Shown here: in pieces, positions 43,873-54,557 of the stretch
Position numbering within the stretch: position 1 is the stretch's first letter
How the letters are laid out: each line of letters begins with the position of its first letter
NCBI GenBank assembly: GCA_024760905.1
Contig: CM045734.1
Span: 1-64,000, forward strand
Length of the DNA: 64,000 nt
Reading direction: 5' to 3'
From: Plotosus lineatus
Lineage: Eukaryota > Chordata > Actinopteri > Siluriformes > Plotosidae
Made by a program: the position numbers and the translations under genes
Notes under the pieces: generated by a model
What the model was told of the DNA's origin: nothing
The model's database searches: none
Seen by the model: the letters and a program-made list of their open reading frames with translations, nothing else

Positions 43873-44520
43873 TTCTAGAACATTCCTGACAAACCCTCCT
43901 TCAAGATGACTCCTACTCCATTTCTCTTCCCATCCACACCATTATAAAACAGTTTAAACCCTGCTCCTAAGCTTTTAGCCTTTCTACCTTTCCACCTTGT
44001 CTCCTGAACACACAGTATGTCCACCTTCCTCCTCTGCATCATGTCAGCCAGCTCCTATCTTTTCCTTGCATAGTTCCAACATTCAAAGTCCCTACTCTCA
44101 GTCCGAGGCTCACGCATTTCCTCTTCTCTCTCTGCCTACGGACACGCCTCCCGCCTCCTTCTTCGACGTCTTCGACCAACAGTAGTCCAATTTCCATCAG
44201 CACCCTGTTGGTTGACAGCACTGATGGCGGTCGTTGTTAACCCGGGCCTCGACCGATCCGGTATGAATTTTGTTTTGATCATTTGCATTTTTTTAAATGT
44301 GGCAGAAGTTTTACGCCGGATGCCCTTCCTGTCGCAACCCTCTGCATTTATCCGGGCTTGGGACCGGCATAAGGGGGAGAGACACTGGTTAGTGCCCCCC
44401 CCGCCTCATGGCTGCATTAAATTACGATATTACAATATATTTTATTTATGTTTATACTTTTTATGTCTATTTTTTTGTATAATTTTCTTACATTATTTTA
44501 TAAATTATATCAATAGATAC

Positions 44521-44931
44521 AATGATGTTTGCAGATGACATTGTGAACTGTAGTGAGAGCAGAGAACAAGTGCAGGGAAATCTCGAGAGGTGGAGGTATG
44601 CCCTGAAAAGGAGAGGAATGAAAGTTAGCCTCAGTAAGACAGAATACATGTGTATGAACGTCAAGGACCCACGAGGAACGGTGAGGTTACAGGGAGCAGA
44701 GATACGGAAGGTGGTGGATTTTAAGTACTTAGGCTCAACAATCCAGAGCAGTGGAAAAGAGGTGAAGAAGTGTGTGCAGGAGGAACGTTGGAATGGTTGG
44801 AGAAAAGTGTCCGGTGTGATGTGTGATAGGAGGGCATCGGCAAGAATGAAAGGACAAGTGTACAAGACGGTATTGAGGCCAGCGATGTTGTAAGGTTTAG
44901 AAACAGTGGCCCTCGGGAAAAGACAGGAGCG
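44521..44931 (+). mobile_element. RTE-like LINE fragment beginning at the FADD box
   Basis: Encodes [20 protein letters not shown] onward for 123 codons, then stops before the C-terminal tail. The AT-rich leader before it (ATAAATTATATCAATAG) also precedes the fragment at 45,693. It is followed at 44,937-45,010 by sequence related to 31,833-31,905, and at 45,011-45,270 by AT-rich noncoding DNA. Confidence 0.8.
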
Positions 44932-45270
44932 TGTGTGTGGATTTATTAAGATTTAAGGATGTAATCTGTCTTTCAACCACCATAGGGAGACGTATGATCA
45001 TCTTTTGTATTCATGGTGAATAGTAAATGTAATTATATTATTCTTTAAAAAAATCATGATAATCGTATACTTGTTTTATGGTATTGTTTACATCGCATTA
45101 TTCATAAGAATGATGATATCATGTATCCTCAGTATAAAAATATCCATAGATCTGAATCTGTGTTTCAACCATAGAGAGGTGCCAAAAGCATGTAATTTAT
45201 TAAAATAAAATAGTAAATTATAAAATTGTCTTTTTTTTTTGATAATACATAATATCACAAATTAAAATAT

Positions 45271-45530
45271 CCCCCAGTGCGGCTAACTGGGTTATCAAAG
45301 GCGGGCCATGTCTGTCACTGTCTATGGTGAGAGGCATGTAAAAGAACCATTGCTGACTTTCGTAAAGAGTAGGCTGCAAAGTCGTCAGCGTGTTTCTGTC
45401 CCTTGATAAAAGGGTTGTGACAGGAAGGGCATCCGACGTAAAAACCTCTGCCAAATCAAACGTGCGAATCAGATGATTCGCTGTGGCGACTCCCAAGTAA
45501 AAGGGAAAAAAGCCGAAAGACAGACAGACA
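45271..45530 (+). mobile_element. Composite SINE, head missing
   Basis: Same body and 3' end as the 40,515 element from GGCTAACTGGGTTATCAAAG to the GACA tail, but without the tRNA-like head. Confidence 0.85.
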
Positions 45531-45692
45531 ATACTACAATAAAATATAATATAACATTATTGTGTTTTATAAATTAAAAAAATAATAATAAATTACTGTA
45601 TGATATTATATTCGATTTATATTTCTACTTTTTATGTCTGTTTTTTGTCTATATTTTATGTTATTTCATAAATTATATCAACAGTAAATGAT

Positions 45693-46464
45693 ACTATGAT
45701 GTTTGCAGATGACATTGTGATCTGTAGTGAGAGCAGAGAACGAGTGGAGGAAAATCGAGAGAGGTGCAGGTATGCCCTGGACAGAAGAAGAAGGAAGGTT
45801 AGCCTCAGTAAGACAGAATGCACGTCTATGAACGAGAAGGACCCAAGAGGAACGGTGAGGTTAAAGGGAACAGAGATGAAGAAGGTGGAGGACTTTAATG
45901 ACTTCGGCTCAACCATCCAGAGCAATAGAGAAGGTAGTGAAAGAGGTGAAGAAACATGTGCAGGCAGGTCGGAACGGCTGGGTAAAAGTGTCCGGTGTGA
46001 TGTGTGATAGGACGGTATCGGCAGTCATGAAGGGATGGTTGATGAGGCCAGCTATGTTGTATGGTTTAGAAACAGTGGAGAAAAGAAAAGAGGCAGAGCT
46101 GGACAGGAGCAGAGATGAAAAGGACGAGGTTCTCTTTGGGAGTAACGAGCATGGATAGGATCAGGAATGAGTACATCAGAGGGACAGCACGTGTAAGGTT
46201 TTGGAGACAAAACCAGAGATCGAAATGATTTGGACATGTACACAGGAGGGATAGTGAATATATCGGTAGTAGGATGCCGAGGCCGGAACTGCCAAGCAGA
46301 AGGCCTAAAGGCAGACCACAGCGGAGATTTATGGACGTGACGAAGGAGGACATGAAGGTAGTTGGTGTAAGAGTACAGGATGCAGAGGATAGGGTGAGAT
46401 GCAGGCGGATGGTTTGCTGTGGCGACCCCTGAAGGGAAAAGTCGAAAGGGAAAGAAGAAGAAGA
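45693..46464 (+). mobile_element. RTE-like LINE fragment (FADD box to 3' end)
   Basis: Nearly identical to 33,290-34,046, including the same frameshifts, so it was copied by segmental duplication and not by separate insertion. The AT-rich flank 46,465-46,677 represents the site into which the 34,110 LINE inserted in the other copy. Confidence 0.85.
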
Positions 46465-46677
46465 TCAGTAATAAAGAACATTGAATTATTAATAAAAGAT
46501 AATATATGCATATATAGTTGTTTTATGGTATTGTTCACATCACATTATAAATAAAAATCAATATATCGTGTATCCTTAATATGTGCGTGGATGCAAATCT
46601 ATATTTTTATTTTATTTTATTGTTGTTTATTATAAATAAAATAATAATAAATTGCTACTTTATGTCATGTTTTCCAT

Positions 46678-46745
46678 GGGGCTGTGATGGCCTTGCGGAT
46701 AAGGCACTGGACTGCCAATCGGAAGATCAGCGGTTCAAGACCCCT
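46678..46745 (+). repeat. tRNA-Arg-like SINE head, copy 2
   Basis: The best preserved of three: GATGGCCTTGCGGATAAGGC with B-box GGTTCAAGACC. No clear acceptor stem closes it, so it is not called as a working tRNA. Confidence 0.6.
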
Positions 46746-46924
46746 CAAGGTTGTCTCAGTTCCAATTTTGTTTATTTATATTTTTATATCATAATGTTAA
46801 TAAATAAATAAATACATAAATAAAGACAAATAAATACATACATAAATACATGTAAAATATATAAAGTGGGACTTTGACGCTTCGTGTTTATTCCGGCCCC
46901 CACCTCCACGCCCACTCCCACCCC

Positions 46925-46980
46925 CACCCGTATTGGATTGCCAAGTGACTGTCACGTGATTCAAATTCAGCCAATTGCGG
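46925..46980 (+). promoter_or_regulatory. CCAAT/E-box promoter-like block, copy 2
   Basis: ATTGG at about 46,932, the palindromic E-box GTCACGTGAT at 46,951-46,960, and CCAAT at 46,971-46,975, all within 45 bp, preceded by C-rich sequence. NF-Y and USF-type factors bind such sites in vertebrate promoters. No TATA box is evident. Confidence 0.55.
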
Positions 46981-47084
46981 TGCTCCCTCCTTTAGTTTAA
47001 TTGAGAAGGTGCACATGGTGCGTTTTTTTTTTTTCATGCCCACTTTGTGTACATGTGCTTTTTTTCCCTGTGTGTTATTAATTA

Positions 47085-47162
47085 TAATTCAGCTCATTCG
47101 TGCTACCCAAACGCTGTGCACCTTCTCAGGCTTCAGGTAAAGGGACAAAGGATCAGAAAAAG
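47085..47162 (+). ncRNA. Putative noncoding first exon, module 2
   Basis: The exon would end at 47,162 in AAAAAG followed by the strong donor GTAAGTAG. The 5' edge is not defined. The same exon end occurs at 53,920 and 57,437. No ATG-initiated frame runs through it. After the donor, 47,163-47,617 is intron-like sequence shared with the other modules. Confidence 0.4.
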
Positions 47163-47617
47163 GTAAGTAGAACTGCTTGATATGATTCAGGGAGGAAAAA
47201 GTTATGCTGTAGTAGTCTGCTACATAGCAATCAGAGCTAGTGGAACATCAAGTTTTTGTGGAAGTGATTAGTATTCCGGATACTTCTAGCTAAATAGTAC
47301 TGTAATATTACAATGTTTGTCAGTTAATATTCCAGTCCTGTACCGAAGTTAATGTTAAGAATGTTTGTGTGTGAGATTTTATGTTCCGTAGCATGTGTAG
47401 CATGTAGCATAATATTATATATATTATATGTGGTGTATAATGTTTATATTTATTATCAATAAATATCACAGAAAAAAAGTAAATATTTTCTTCATCATTA
47501 CTACATTTTACTACATTAGTACTGTATTAATGAGTAAGACTGTCTATTGAATGTTTTTAAAAAGCATATTTTAGCACATATTACTATTCATAAATGAACA
47601 TTCATAATGACACCTCA

Positions 47618-47750
47618 CCTTCTGTTGACAATTGGACACCCAGGGTCTCATTTATTATATATATTATATATAGCACAGTGTCATCACAGAATTTCTCATC
47701 TGGCCTCCTTCATCTTTATGCGTACAGAGGTGGTTGGGGTGGGAAGTGGC
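47618..47750 (-). pseudogene. Antisense copy of recombinase/SET gene exon 3
   Basis: The reverse complement matches the exon at 62,944-63,088, including the TCAACAGAAGGTGA end, but the middle holds a TA-repeat insertion. It lies downstream of the promoter-like block on +, so it would be transcribed as antisense. Confidence 0.75.
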
Positions 47751-47801
47751 CGATGCAACAAAAGAGAGAGATATTAAAAGTTACATTATAATAAATGCTT
47801 T

Positions 47802-47914
47802 GGGGCAGTGGTGGCCTGCTGGTAAAGGTGCTGGCTCACTGAGCCTAAGGTTGGAGGTTCAAGCCCCACTCTCCGTGGTTTGTCACTGTCCCCCTGGTGC
47901 TGCTAACTGGGTTG
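47802..47914 (+). mobile_element. Composite SINE head, cut by the retroviral LTR
   Basis: tRNA-like head (GGGGCAGTGGTGGCC, B-box GGTTCAAGCC) and the first body bases, ending at AACTGGGTTG where the LTR begins. The same SINE sits in the corresponding intron of every copy of the gene family. Confidence 0.8.
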
Positions 47915-48476
47915 TGTTAGGATCCGTTGAATGTGGAAGAAGACGACTGGAGACTGGTTTTGAGTTGAATATGAGAAGCTTTATTGCGTCGTCTGCAGAG
48001 GACGGAGACCCAACAAACATGCATAAAAGACACGCTAGTTAAGGTCTGAGGTCTCCCTCGCGGGGGTTGCTTTTAAGGGCTACAGACCAGGTTCCTCCTT
48101 CTGGAATTTATGATTGGGTCTTTGATACGTTATTATCTCAACAGGATGCGATTAATCTGGGCTGACCCCAGGCGCATCCCAGCCCCCATAAACCCCCACC
48201 TCCTGACCCCGAAATTATTTACAACTAGAAACTATTTGGTCTGTTGAAGATCACCCTGACAGTGAAAGTCTCGGTGTGGCACGGGTACCCAGCATGCACT
48301 TCTGTTTAAGTATGCACTTTTACAACAGACAAAGAATGGGACCCCTTAAGCATTCCATTTGATTATTCTCAACAAGCCTTTAAGTATAGCAAAACATAGA
48401 AAAATAAAGCACCATTATACAGTTATATAAAACAGTATGTGCAGCAGAGAACATGATCATGTGATACACTTTTACA
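47915..48476 (-). mobile_element. Retroviral 3' long terminal repeat (562 bp)
   Basis: On the minus strand it starts TGTAAAAGTG (at 48,476) and ends CCTAACA (at 47,915), with TG and CA ends. A polyadenylation signal AATAAA reads on the minus strand at 47,980-47,985. A polypurine tract precedes it. No partner 5' LTR is seen in the window. Confidence 0.8.
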
Positions 48477-48490
48477 ATTCCCCCTTTTGA
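48477..48490 (-). other. Polypurine tract of the minus-strand provirus
   Basis: The minus strand reads TCAAAAGGGGGAAT directly before the LTR start, the expected priming site for plus-strand DNA synthesis. Confidence 0.8.
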
Positions 48491-48678
48491 TCTCCTTTCG
48501 GAACCATTCATCCATCAAGGAACCATTCATAACAAAAATAGAACAGCGGAGAAAACGCATTACACGAGCAAATAGAAAAGTTATATAAAAGGCAATTATG
48601 AAGTCCGTAAAGATCTAAGCAAATATGATATCTATGAAAACTCTAACTGCATGCAAAATTGCCCATCGTAAAATCGAA

Positions 48679-49240
48679 TCAGAACTGGGCTCTAAGTGTG
48701 ACTTCATCTACCAGAGACCCCGGCGAAAGGAGAGCTTCCGACTCGGCTAACAACTGAGGAAATTGATATGGAGGGGGAGGAAGAGGGCCCCCTTTTTCCA
48801 GAGTGGAAGAGATGCACCTAATACATAGGGAACGAATGCAGGGGATGCAGCAGCACCAACACAGGGCGAGGAATCCGGCCACCGAGATGATGGATATCAC
48901 AACTGAAACGATCAAACCTTTCCACTTACCGAAGTGTCTGTCCAGCCAATCAAGTATAACATTATCAACCCCCGAGTGTTCCTTCAGTTCGGTGGCCAGA
49001 GTCCGCAGCCCGTCCAAGGCCTTCGTGACAGACCCGTCTGGCGCGGTGTTGTTGGGTATGAAGGTGCAGCACTCTTCCCCAAACACGGAGCAGACGCCCC
49101 CGTGGGCACTAAGTAAAAAATCTATAGCCATGCGGTTTTGATATGTCATAAGTGAATTGGCCCTGAGCTCGGCTGCCAGTCCTTCCACGGCATTCCTGGT
49201 AAGATTGGTCAAGCGTTGAACATTATAATGGATATAAATA
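48679..49240 (-). pseudogene. Endogenous retrovirus env, transmembrane subunit fragment
   Basis: The minus-strand frame ends at 48,679. It holds a heptad region, QNRMAIDFLL, a C-x6-CC motif, and a membrane span (LIVSVVISIISVAGFLALCW) followed by Cys-rich and Pro-rich cytoplasmic residues. The surface subunit, cleavage site and leader are absent. Same broad type as the env at 37,996, but clearly a different family by sequence. Confidence 0.85.
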
Positions 49241-49539
49241 CACATCAGTGGACTCGAGGAGAGACCCCATCTGGCTTTACCTTCCATGGAGAAACTAGCA
49301 AGCTAAACCTTCAATATGACAGAGTAAATTCTTCACTGTATTCAAGGGAGGGTCACGCGCTACACCTTAAAGAGCTTTCAACCTTCAATACTCTATCACA
49401 CAACTCAAAGCAAAAGCACATTACAATATAATTAAAAACAATATAATCGGGATAACACTCTTCAAACTTGCGTTGGTAGCTTGGCACGCTACTTGTTGCA
49501 GGGGCGCGTTGTTCCTCCGCCTTGCCGTGAGGGTGAGGG

Positions 49540-49812
49540 TTAGACTACCTCACCCCCTTTTGCCACCCAGGGATTATTCTGCCCTGCGCTGTTGGTGGTC
49601 TTTTCTTCATCACCGTCCGGTGATGAGGTTTCTGCTTCACACGGGTCCCTGTGTGTGTTGATGAGTGATGTGGAGGAAGCTTCTGCCGCTGCGCACTGGC
49701 TCCAGAGATACCAGGTGTCGCCCTTGCTGTCCAGCCGGACGACGTACGAGGTGCGCTCTTTGATCTTGTAGGGTCCTGTCCACCTTGGCTCCGTCCACTT
49801 TCGCTTGAGGAC
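49540..49812 (-). pseudogene. Retroviral integrase C-terminal fragment
   Basis: A minus-strand frame ending at TAA 49,540-49,542 contains EPRWTGPYKIKERTSYVVRL, the small beta-barrel (R-W-x-G-P-Y) that ends gamma-type integrases. It sits upstream of the env fragment in the same orientation, as expected in a provirus, but everything 5' of it is missing and a SINE follows at once. The interval 49,241-49,539 has no recognisable coding. Confidence 0.75.
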
Positions 49813-49819
49813 ACAACAA

Positions 49820-49897
49820 CATTGGGAGAATGGGGCTTGAACCGCTCACCTTACTCTCAGTGATCCAGCACCTTTACCGGCAGGCCACCACTGCCCC
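49820..49897 (-). mobile_element. Composite SINE head, minus strand
   Basis: Reverse complement of the tRNA-like head (GGGGCAGTGGTGGCC), 65 bp upstream of the first preserved exon of gene copy 1. The same placement is seen before 62,944. Confidence 0.8.
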
Positions 49898-51188
49898 AAA
49901 ACATGTATTATAATTTGATTTTTGTCTTTTTCTCTCTCTCTCTTTTTTTGCATTTTTTACAGGCCACAATCCATCCCAACCACCGCTGTACGCATGAAGA
50001 TGAAGGAGGCTGGTCGATATGATGAATTCAACGATGACACTGTGCTCCTCTTGGACTTTAAAAAGTATCTACGTGAGACCCTGGGTGTCCACAACTGCCA
50101 ACAGGAGGTGATAGGTCATCATGAATGATTTTTCAGAACCAGTCACACACGTCCTGTTTCTTGGTGTGATGTTAATATTAATATTTCTTTCTCGTCATCG
50201 TTATTCAAAGGTCGACAATGTGTCACGTTTCCTGCGGTACCTGCAGCCGACCGGGGATGAACTGAGAATGGACTTCTTAAGTAAGAGCCAACAATCACGG
50301 GAGTACCTCAGCAGCCTCCGCCGCACAGAAATGAGTGCAGCCACAGTATTAAACTATTTAAAGAATATGATCAGGTTTGTCGACTACTTGAAAAGTAGGC
50401 TGGACCTGACGATGGCAGACAAAGACCTCCGTGACAACCTCCAGGCCTTCAAGGAATTTCTACAGATGATGAAAAAGCCCGTCTCGAAGTCTTATTCGAA
50501 GGACGTCTGCAAAATGAGGCAAATCTTTGCCTTTTCTATGCGTTTTGGATTGCCCTTTTTCTGTTTGACTACAATCGTAAATGTGTTTTTTTTTTTTTTT
50601 GTTTTGTTTTTTAATGAAATCAAATCTAGATATGAACGGCTGATGGAAGGAACACGGAGTGTCGGACTGCCAGACTGCCAGAAGATTCTGAGGGTGGCCA
50701 AACACGACATGCTCCTTACATTCGGGAAATTCATCAACAACCTTGAGGTCTCCGAGTCCGAGAAGTTCACGTATCGCTACTACTGCGAAGCTCTCCTGGT
50801 GTTGAAACATTTTCAACGCCCCGGAGCTGTGGAAGGCATGACGGTGAGTGCATCTATTTTAATAGCCTGAGGAAATTTGTTTTTTAGCTCGTGCTATTTT
50901 ATCTTGGGTTTTTTTTTTTCACGTGTTGAAATGTATTTTTGAAAAATAATTCATTCATACATTTCCTGCCACTTCAATTCTTTTCCAGACAAAAGAGTGG
51001 GTGAACAGAAAACACAAAAACGCAAGGGTGGTGATCGGCGTCAGCCAACATAAGACGGCAACTATGCAGGTGGCCACATTTGCCCTGACCCAGGAGGAGG
51101 AAGCTGTAAGTTCTTTAACAGCTAAATATGCTCACCACTTATGTCTCATTGTGAAAGCGATTTTTCAACTGCTTACACTATTTTACAG

Positions 51189-52114
51189 TCAAGAAATTGT
51201 CTCTTTTGTTCCCCAAGTGGTTTCAAGCATACTACGAACACATTCGTCCGGGATACCTCAGAAGCAAAATTGACAATTTTTTTCATTTCTTCGACTGGGA
51301 AGCCCGTTCATCGTGTCACCAACGACATTGGCCGGTTTCACAAAATGTGAGTACCTACATGAATCCATGTGCTGATGGATAAATGTTTTGTATTACATGA
51401 CGATACAAAGAAATACGACAGAGAAAAAAAAAAGATTTGTTGAAGTACACGCTGTATTTCAATTGAACATTATTTACATATCATTTTAATTTGACTTTCA
51501 TGTCAGATTGAAATATGGAAAAGAATGCAACATGTATTGGAGGAAAACTGATTTTAGAAAGTGATGAGGAAAAAGAATTGTAAAACTTACCTTGAAAAAT
51601 TGTTCAGTAAAACTTTTTGCCACTTGTCACGTCAAAGACTTTCATGTTGACGGCCTTGAGAATGTGCGGGTTTTATACGCCGTCGTACTCTCGCAGCTGC
51701 TCCGGAGTGAATTCCCGCAGGTCCATTTTGGGCAAAGCCGAGGCCTTGTCTCCCCGGTCGGCGACTGTGCACGATCTCCTGACCCACTGTCAGTAAACAC
51801 CGTAGCAAGCGGCCAGAAACAAAAACAACAAGCAGACGATTTTTTTCTATTTTTTTCGGTGCATCAAACACAATCATATCGCGAATAACATTTCATGTCA
51901 CTTTGTCTTCTTGCAGCTACCACGTCAAACCGGCCAACAGTCGGGAGGTGCGAAGGGCGGTGGAGACTGAGGCAGCGTTGCTCTTCACAGAGACGCAGAA
52001 GCAGAACGTTAGCCACTATCTGGCCCATTCTACTGCTGTGGCCGAGCAGCATTACGGAATGCGGGTGGATGAATCCATTGTCCAAACGGCTACACTGTTG
52101 GACACCCTGGGACG
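51189..52114 (+). pseudogene. Tyrosine-recombinase catalytic exons of copy 1
   Basis: Exon 5 encodes KWFQAYYEHIRPGYLRSKID in one frame and GKPVHRVTNDIGRFHK in another. Exon 6 encodes HVKPANSREVRRAVETEA, and LAHSTAVAEQHYGM is its C-terminal motif. The L-x-H-S then Tyr spacing matches the catalytic His and nucleophilic Tyr block of tyrosine recombinases, and the overall pattern fits fish Crypton elements. Such enzymes cut and rejoin DNA through a phosphotyrosine link. Whether activity survives here cannot be told from the sequence. Confidence 0.65.
51612..51770 (-). pseudogene. PGRMC-like (cytochrome b5 fold) gene fragment in an intron, antisense
   Basis: The minus strand reads ALPKMDLREFTPEQLREYDG, an in-frame TAA, then NPHILKAVNMKVFDVTSGKK. 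This matches the start of the haem-binding domain of membrane-associated progesterone receptor components (F-T-x-x-x-L-R-x-Y-D-G, V-F-D-V-T). It stops with a TGA right after GKKFY. It is a short pseudogene inserted in intron 5 of the recombinase/SET gene, in opposite orientation. Confidence 0.7.
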
Positions 52115-52570
52115 GTAGGTCTCCTCATTATCTCATTTCACTAGGCAGCCATGCATCGCAATCATATTTTATGTATACTTACCAAGTTGTACTATTTTAA
52201 CCCTTTTAACTTTCTCTAATTTTACAGCTTCTCCTCACCAAACGAGTCCTCGGACGGCGACCCCGATCAAGCCCGCAAGCATGTGGACAGAAACTTTTCT
52301 GATTTCACCAGGAGCTTCCCAGTGACCAAACATGGCCAGCCTCCGTCCAAAAAGGCCAGGGTGCAGGCGGGATTTAGCGAGGGCCGTGTGCATTGTGACG
52401 AGTGGCGAGCTTGTCAGTATGCAGAGAGGCAGCGGTATCTGCTATGTAAGTACAGTACTCCTAAGCCCGAAACACTATAATGCGGATAAGCATTAATAAT
52501 CTCAAACTATGCAACTTATTTACTGAGGCAAACAACTGCCGTGACAAAATTATTCTGTTCTCTTTTTCAG

Positions 52571-53366
52571 CACACTTCAGTGCCAGGAAGCCAACGGTGG
52601 GGAAAGTTCAGAGGTTTTTAGAAAAAGAGGGGTGGATGGCCAACTGTCCGAGTGCTGAGGACATCGTGAAGATGTGGACGGCAGCCCACAAGTTCACTGT
52701 CGAGACGGACCCGGCTATCATTCGGTGTGTGTCTCACCAGAAATGGACAGGACTGGTGATCAAAGACTTCGGTTCTGAAAGGGGGCTGTGTAAGAAACCT
52801 TTAATTTTTCTTTTCAGTTTCTGCACCCTGCTCTGAATGTCAAAGTGGAGAAAGATTAAAACTTTGCCAAATTGTAACGATCAACTTTTGAGGGTTTTTT
52901 TTTTTTTTTTTTAAACCACTCAAACTGAAAATGTCATGTTCTCTTGTTTCCAGGTGTAGTCGCAGACAAGCCGTTTTCTAAAGGCGACATCGTGTGTGAT
53001 TACCACGGAAAGGTGATCACCGCTGCTGAGGGTCGTGCGAAAATGAATGACCCCAACATCCAGCCGGCCTACCTTTTTTTTCTTTAAATCTGGGCGGAAG
53101 GATCTCTGCGTCGATGCCGAGTCTTCCTCGTGCGAGTGTCACCCAGGTAAAGACACATTTGGACGGAGGATCAACCATTCCTCGAAAAGAGCTAATTTAA
53201 AGCCACTGCACTGCGTGCTCAAAGACAGCGGTGAGAACAAGGATGTGTGATCTTGTTCAGAGCCATAAAAGACATTCCTGTAGACGGTGAACTGCTTTTT
53301 GACTATGGGGTCAAGAGAAAATCGTTTAAGGGAGAAGGACTTGACCTGGAGTGGCTTGACAGCTAG
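52571..53366 (+). pseudogene. KMT5A-like SET domain exons of copy 1
   Basis: Exon 8 ends WTGLVIKDFGSERGL and exon 9 continues VVADKPFSKGDIVCDYHGKV, the typical SET N-terminus of the histone H4 Lys20 monomethyltransferase group. FGRRINHSS supplies the N-H-S motif and GELLFDYG the final E-L-x-x-D-Y-G, with EWL near the end as in KMT5A. The stop TAG is at 53,364-53,366. An extra T near 53,080 and an extra TG near 53,248 shift the frame twice inside the domain, so as written no complete SET domain is made. Confidence 0.8.
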
Positions 53367-53566
53367 CTGAAAGAGAGAAATGGTTGAGAGACTGATTGCA
53401 TCCATTGTGCACAATTAATGCATGATATGTGTTATGCCCAGACAAGTTTCCTGCACAGTGTGTGTGTGTGTGTGGGGGGGGGGGGCACGTTTTGTTTCTT
53501 TGCACTTGCTCAAAATATTTTAACATCAACATATACTATCTTAGGATCTCATATTTGATCATGTTC

Positions 53567-53572
53567 AATAAA
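53567..53572 (+). terminator. Polyadenylation signal for copy 1
   Basis: AATAAA about 200 bp after the stop codon. A GT/G-run microsatellite lies between (53,458-53,486). Confidence 0.5.
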
Positions 53573-53879
53573 CAGTATTATTGCAACAATTATTGTTGTT
53601 GTTCGTATTATCATTTGTATTATTTGAATCTTTTTACATGCCTCAATCTAAAGACAGGAAAGGGGTGACCTGGAGGTGAGACACTCGATAATCGATCCCA
53701 AGGTTCGGGGTGGAAGACCTGCTCTCGACATGTTGAAACATCATAACAGTTGAACATAATTCAGAAACCTTAATCTTTTGTCAGCTTCGACCCCTTATCA
53801 GACCGGATTTCTTGTCTTGATACATTTCAAACACAAAATGAAAACAAAATCAAATTTAAACGAAAAACAAACACTGCGC
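53573..53879. other. Spacer; diverged SINE head, otherwise nothing recognised
   Basis: 53,662-53,730 (GATCCCAAGGTTCGGGGT) resembles a decayed head of the composite SINE. The rest is AT-rich with no coding signal. Confidence 0.35.
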
Positions 53880-53920
53880 CTTCTCAGGCTTCGGGTAAGG
53901 TGACAAAGGATCAGAAAAAG
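53880..53920 (+). ncRNA. Putative noncoding first exon end, module between copies 1 and 3
   Basis: CTTCTCAGGCTTCGGGTAAG followed by GGATCAGAAAAAG and donor GTAAGTAG at 53,921. The CCAAT/E-box block found in the other two modules is missing upstream. The shared intron-like sequence fills 53,921-54,557. Confidence 0.35.
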
Positions 53921-54557
53921 GTAAGTAGAACTGCTTGATATGATTCAGGAAAGAAAAGGTTATGCTGCAGTAGTATGATAAAGTGAATGAAAGTACAGCC
54001 TGCTACATAAGGTAAAATAAGAAGGCAATCAGAGCTAGTGTAACATCAAGTTTTTGTGAAAGTGCGAAGGAAGTGATTGAAAACGAGGTAATCGTCAGAA
54101 TGGAATCTGCCCTAGTATTCTGGATCCTTCTAGCTATATAGTCATGTAATATCACAATGTTTTTCAGTTAATATTGCAGTCCTGTACCGAAGTTAATGTT
54201 AAGAATGTTTTTTGTTTGTGTTAGATTTTATGTTCTGTAGCATGTAGCATAATATTACATATATATAAATGTATGTATGTGTGCATGTATGCATATCTAT
54301 ATATGTGATGTATAATGTTTATATTTTATCAATAAATATCACAGAAAAAAGTTATGATTTTCTTCATCATTACTACGTTAGTACTGTATTAATGAGTAGG
54401 ACTGTCTATAAAAAGCTGTGTTTAAAAAGCATATTTTAGCTCATGTCACATATACATAGGAGTTTACTTCCGTTGATCATTGCACATGTAATATGATGCA
54501 TACCGTAACTTTGTTATATTGTATATTATATTCATAATTGATCATAGATGCAGTCAC

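Larger units (their letters stand above)
41274..44417 (-). mobile_element. Full-length RTE-like LINE (3,144 bp), minus strand
   Basis: Flanked by the 19-bp duplication TAAATTACGATATTACAAT (41,255-41,273 and 44,418-44,436). The 5' end is at 44,417 and the 3' tail at 41,274. Coding pieces on the minus strand: endonuclease about 44,097-43,400 in shifted frames, linker 43,400-42,700, RT 42,666-41,875, C terminus 41,829-41,299. The break positions differ from those of the plus-strand copy, so the two decayed independently. Confidence 0.9.
49963..53366 (+). pseudogene. Crypton-like recombinase fused to KMT5A-like SET domain, copy 1 (5' exons missing)
   Basis: Nine exons are readable: 49,963-50,107; 50,211-50,518; 50,630-50,843; 50,989-51,105; 51,189-51,346; 51,917-52,114; 52,228-52,445; 52,571-52,789; 52,954-53,366. 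All junctions keep phase. Introns are GT-AG except the second, which is GC-AG. The product would run from an alpha-helical recombinase core-binding region (DVCKMRYERLMEGTRS), through a tyrosine-recombinase catalytic region (exons 4-6) and a basic linker, to a SET domain. Breaks: the middle of exon 5 reads in a shifted frame, compensated at a T-run; exon 9 has one extra T and later an extra TG. Exons equivalent to 61,880 and 62,192 are absent; SINE and retroviral pieces lie there instead. Confidence 0.8.

Noticed and set aside
46678..46745. Working tRNA-Arg gene
   Set aside because: A- and B-box-like sequences are present, but no paired acceptor stem or clean anticodon arm, and three diverged copies lie at the same place in a duplicated module.
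51632..51877. Functional minus-strand gene in the intron
   Set aside because: The long open frame is not the one with PGRMC similarity; the similar frame has an in-frame TAA and is short.
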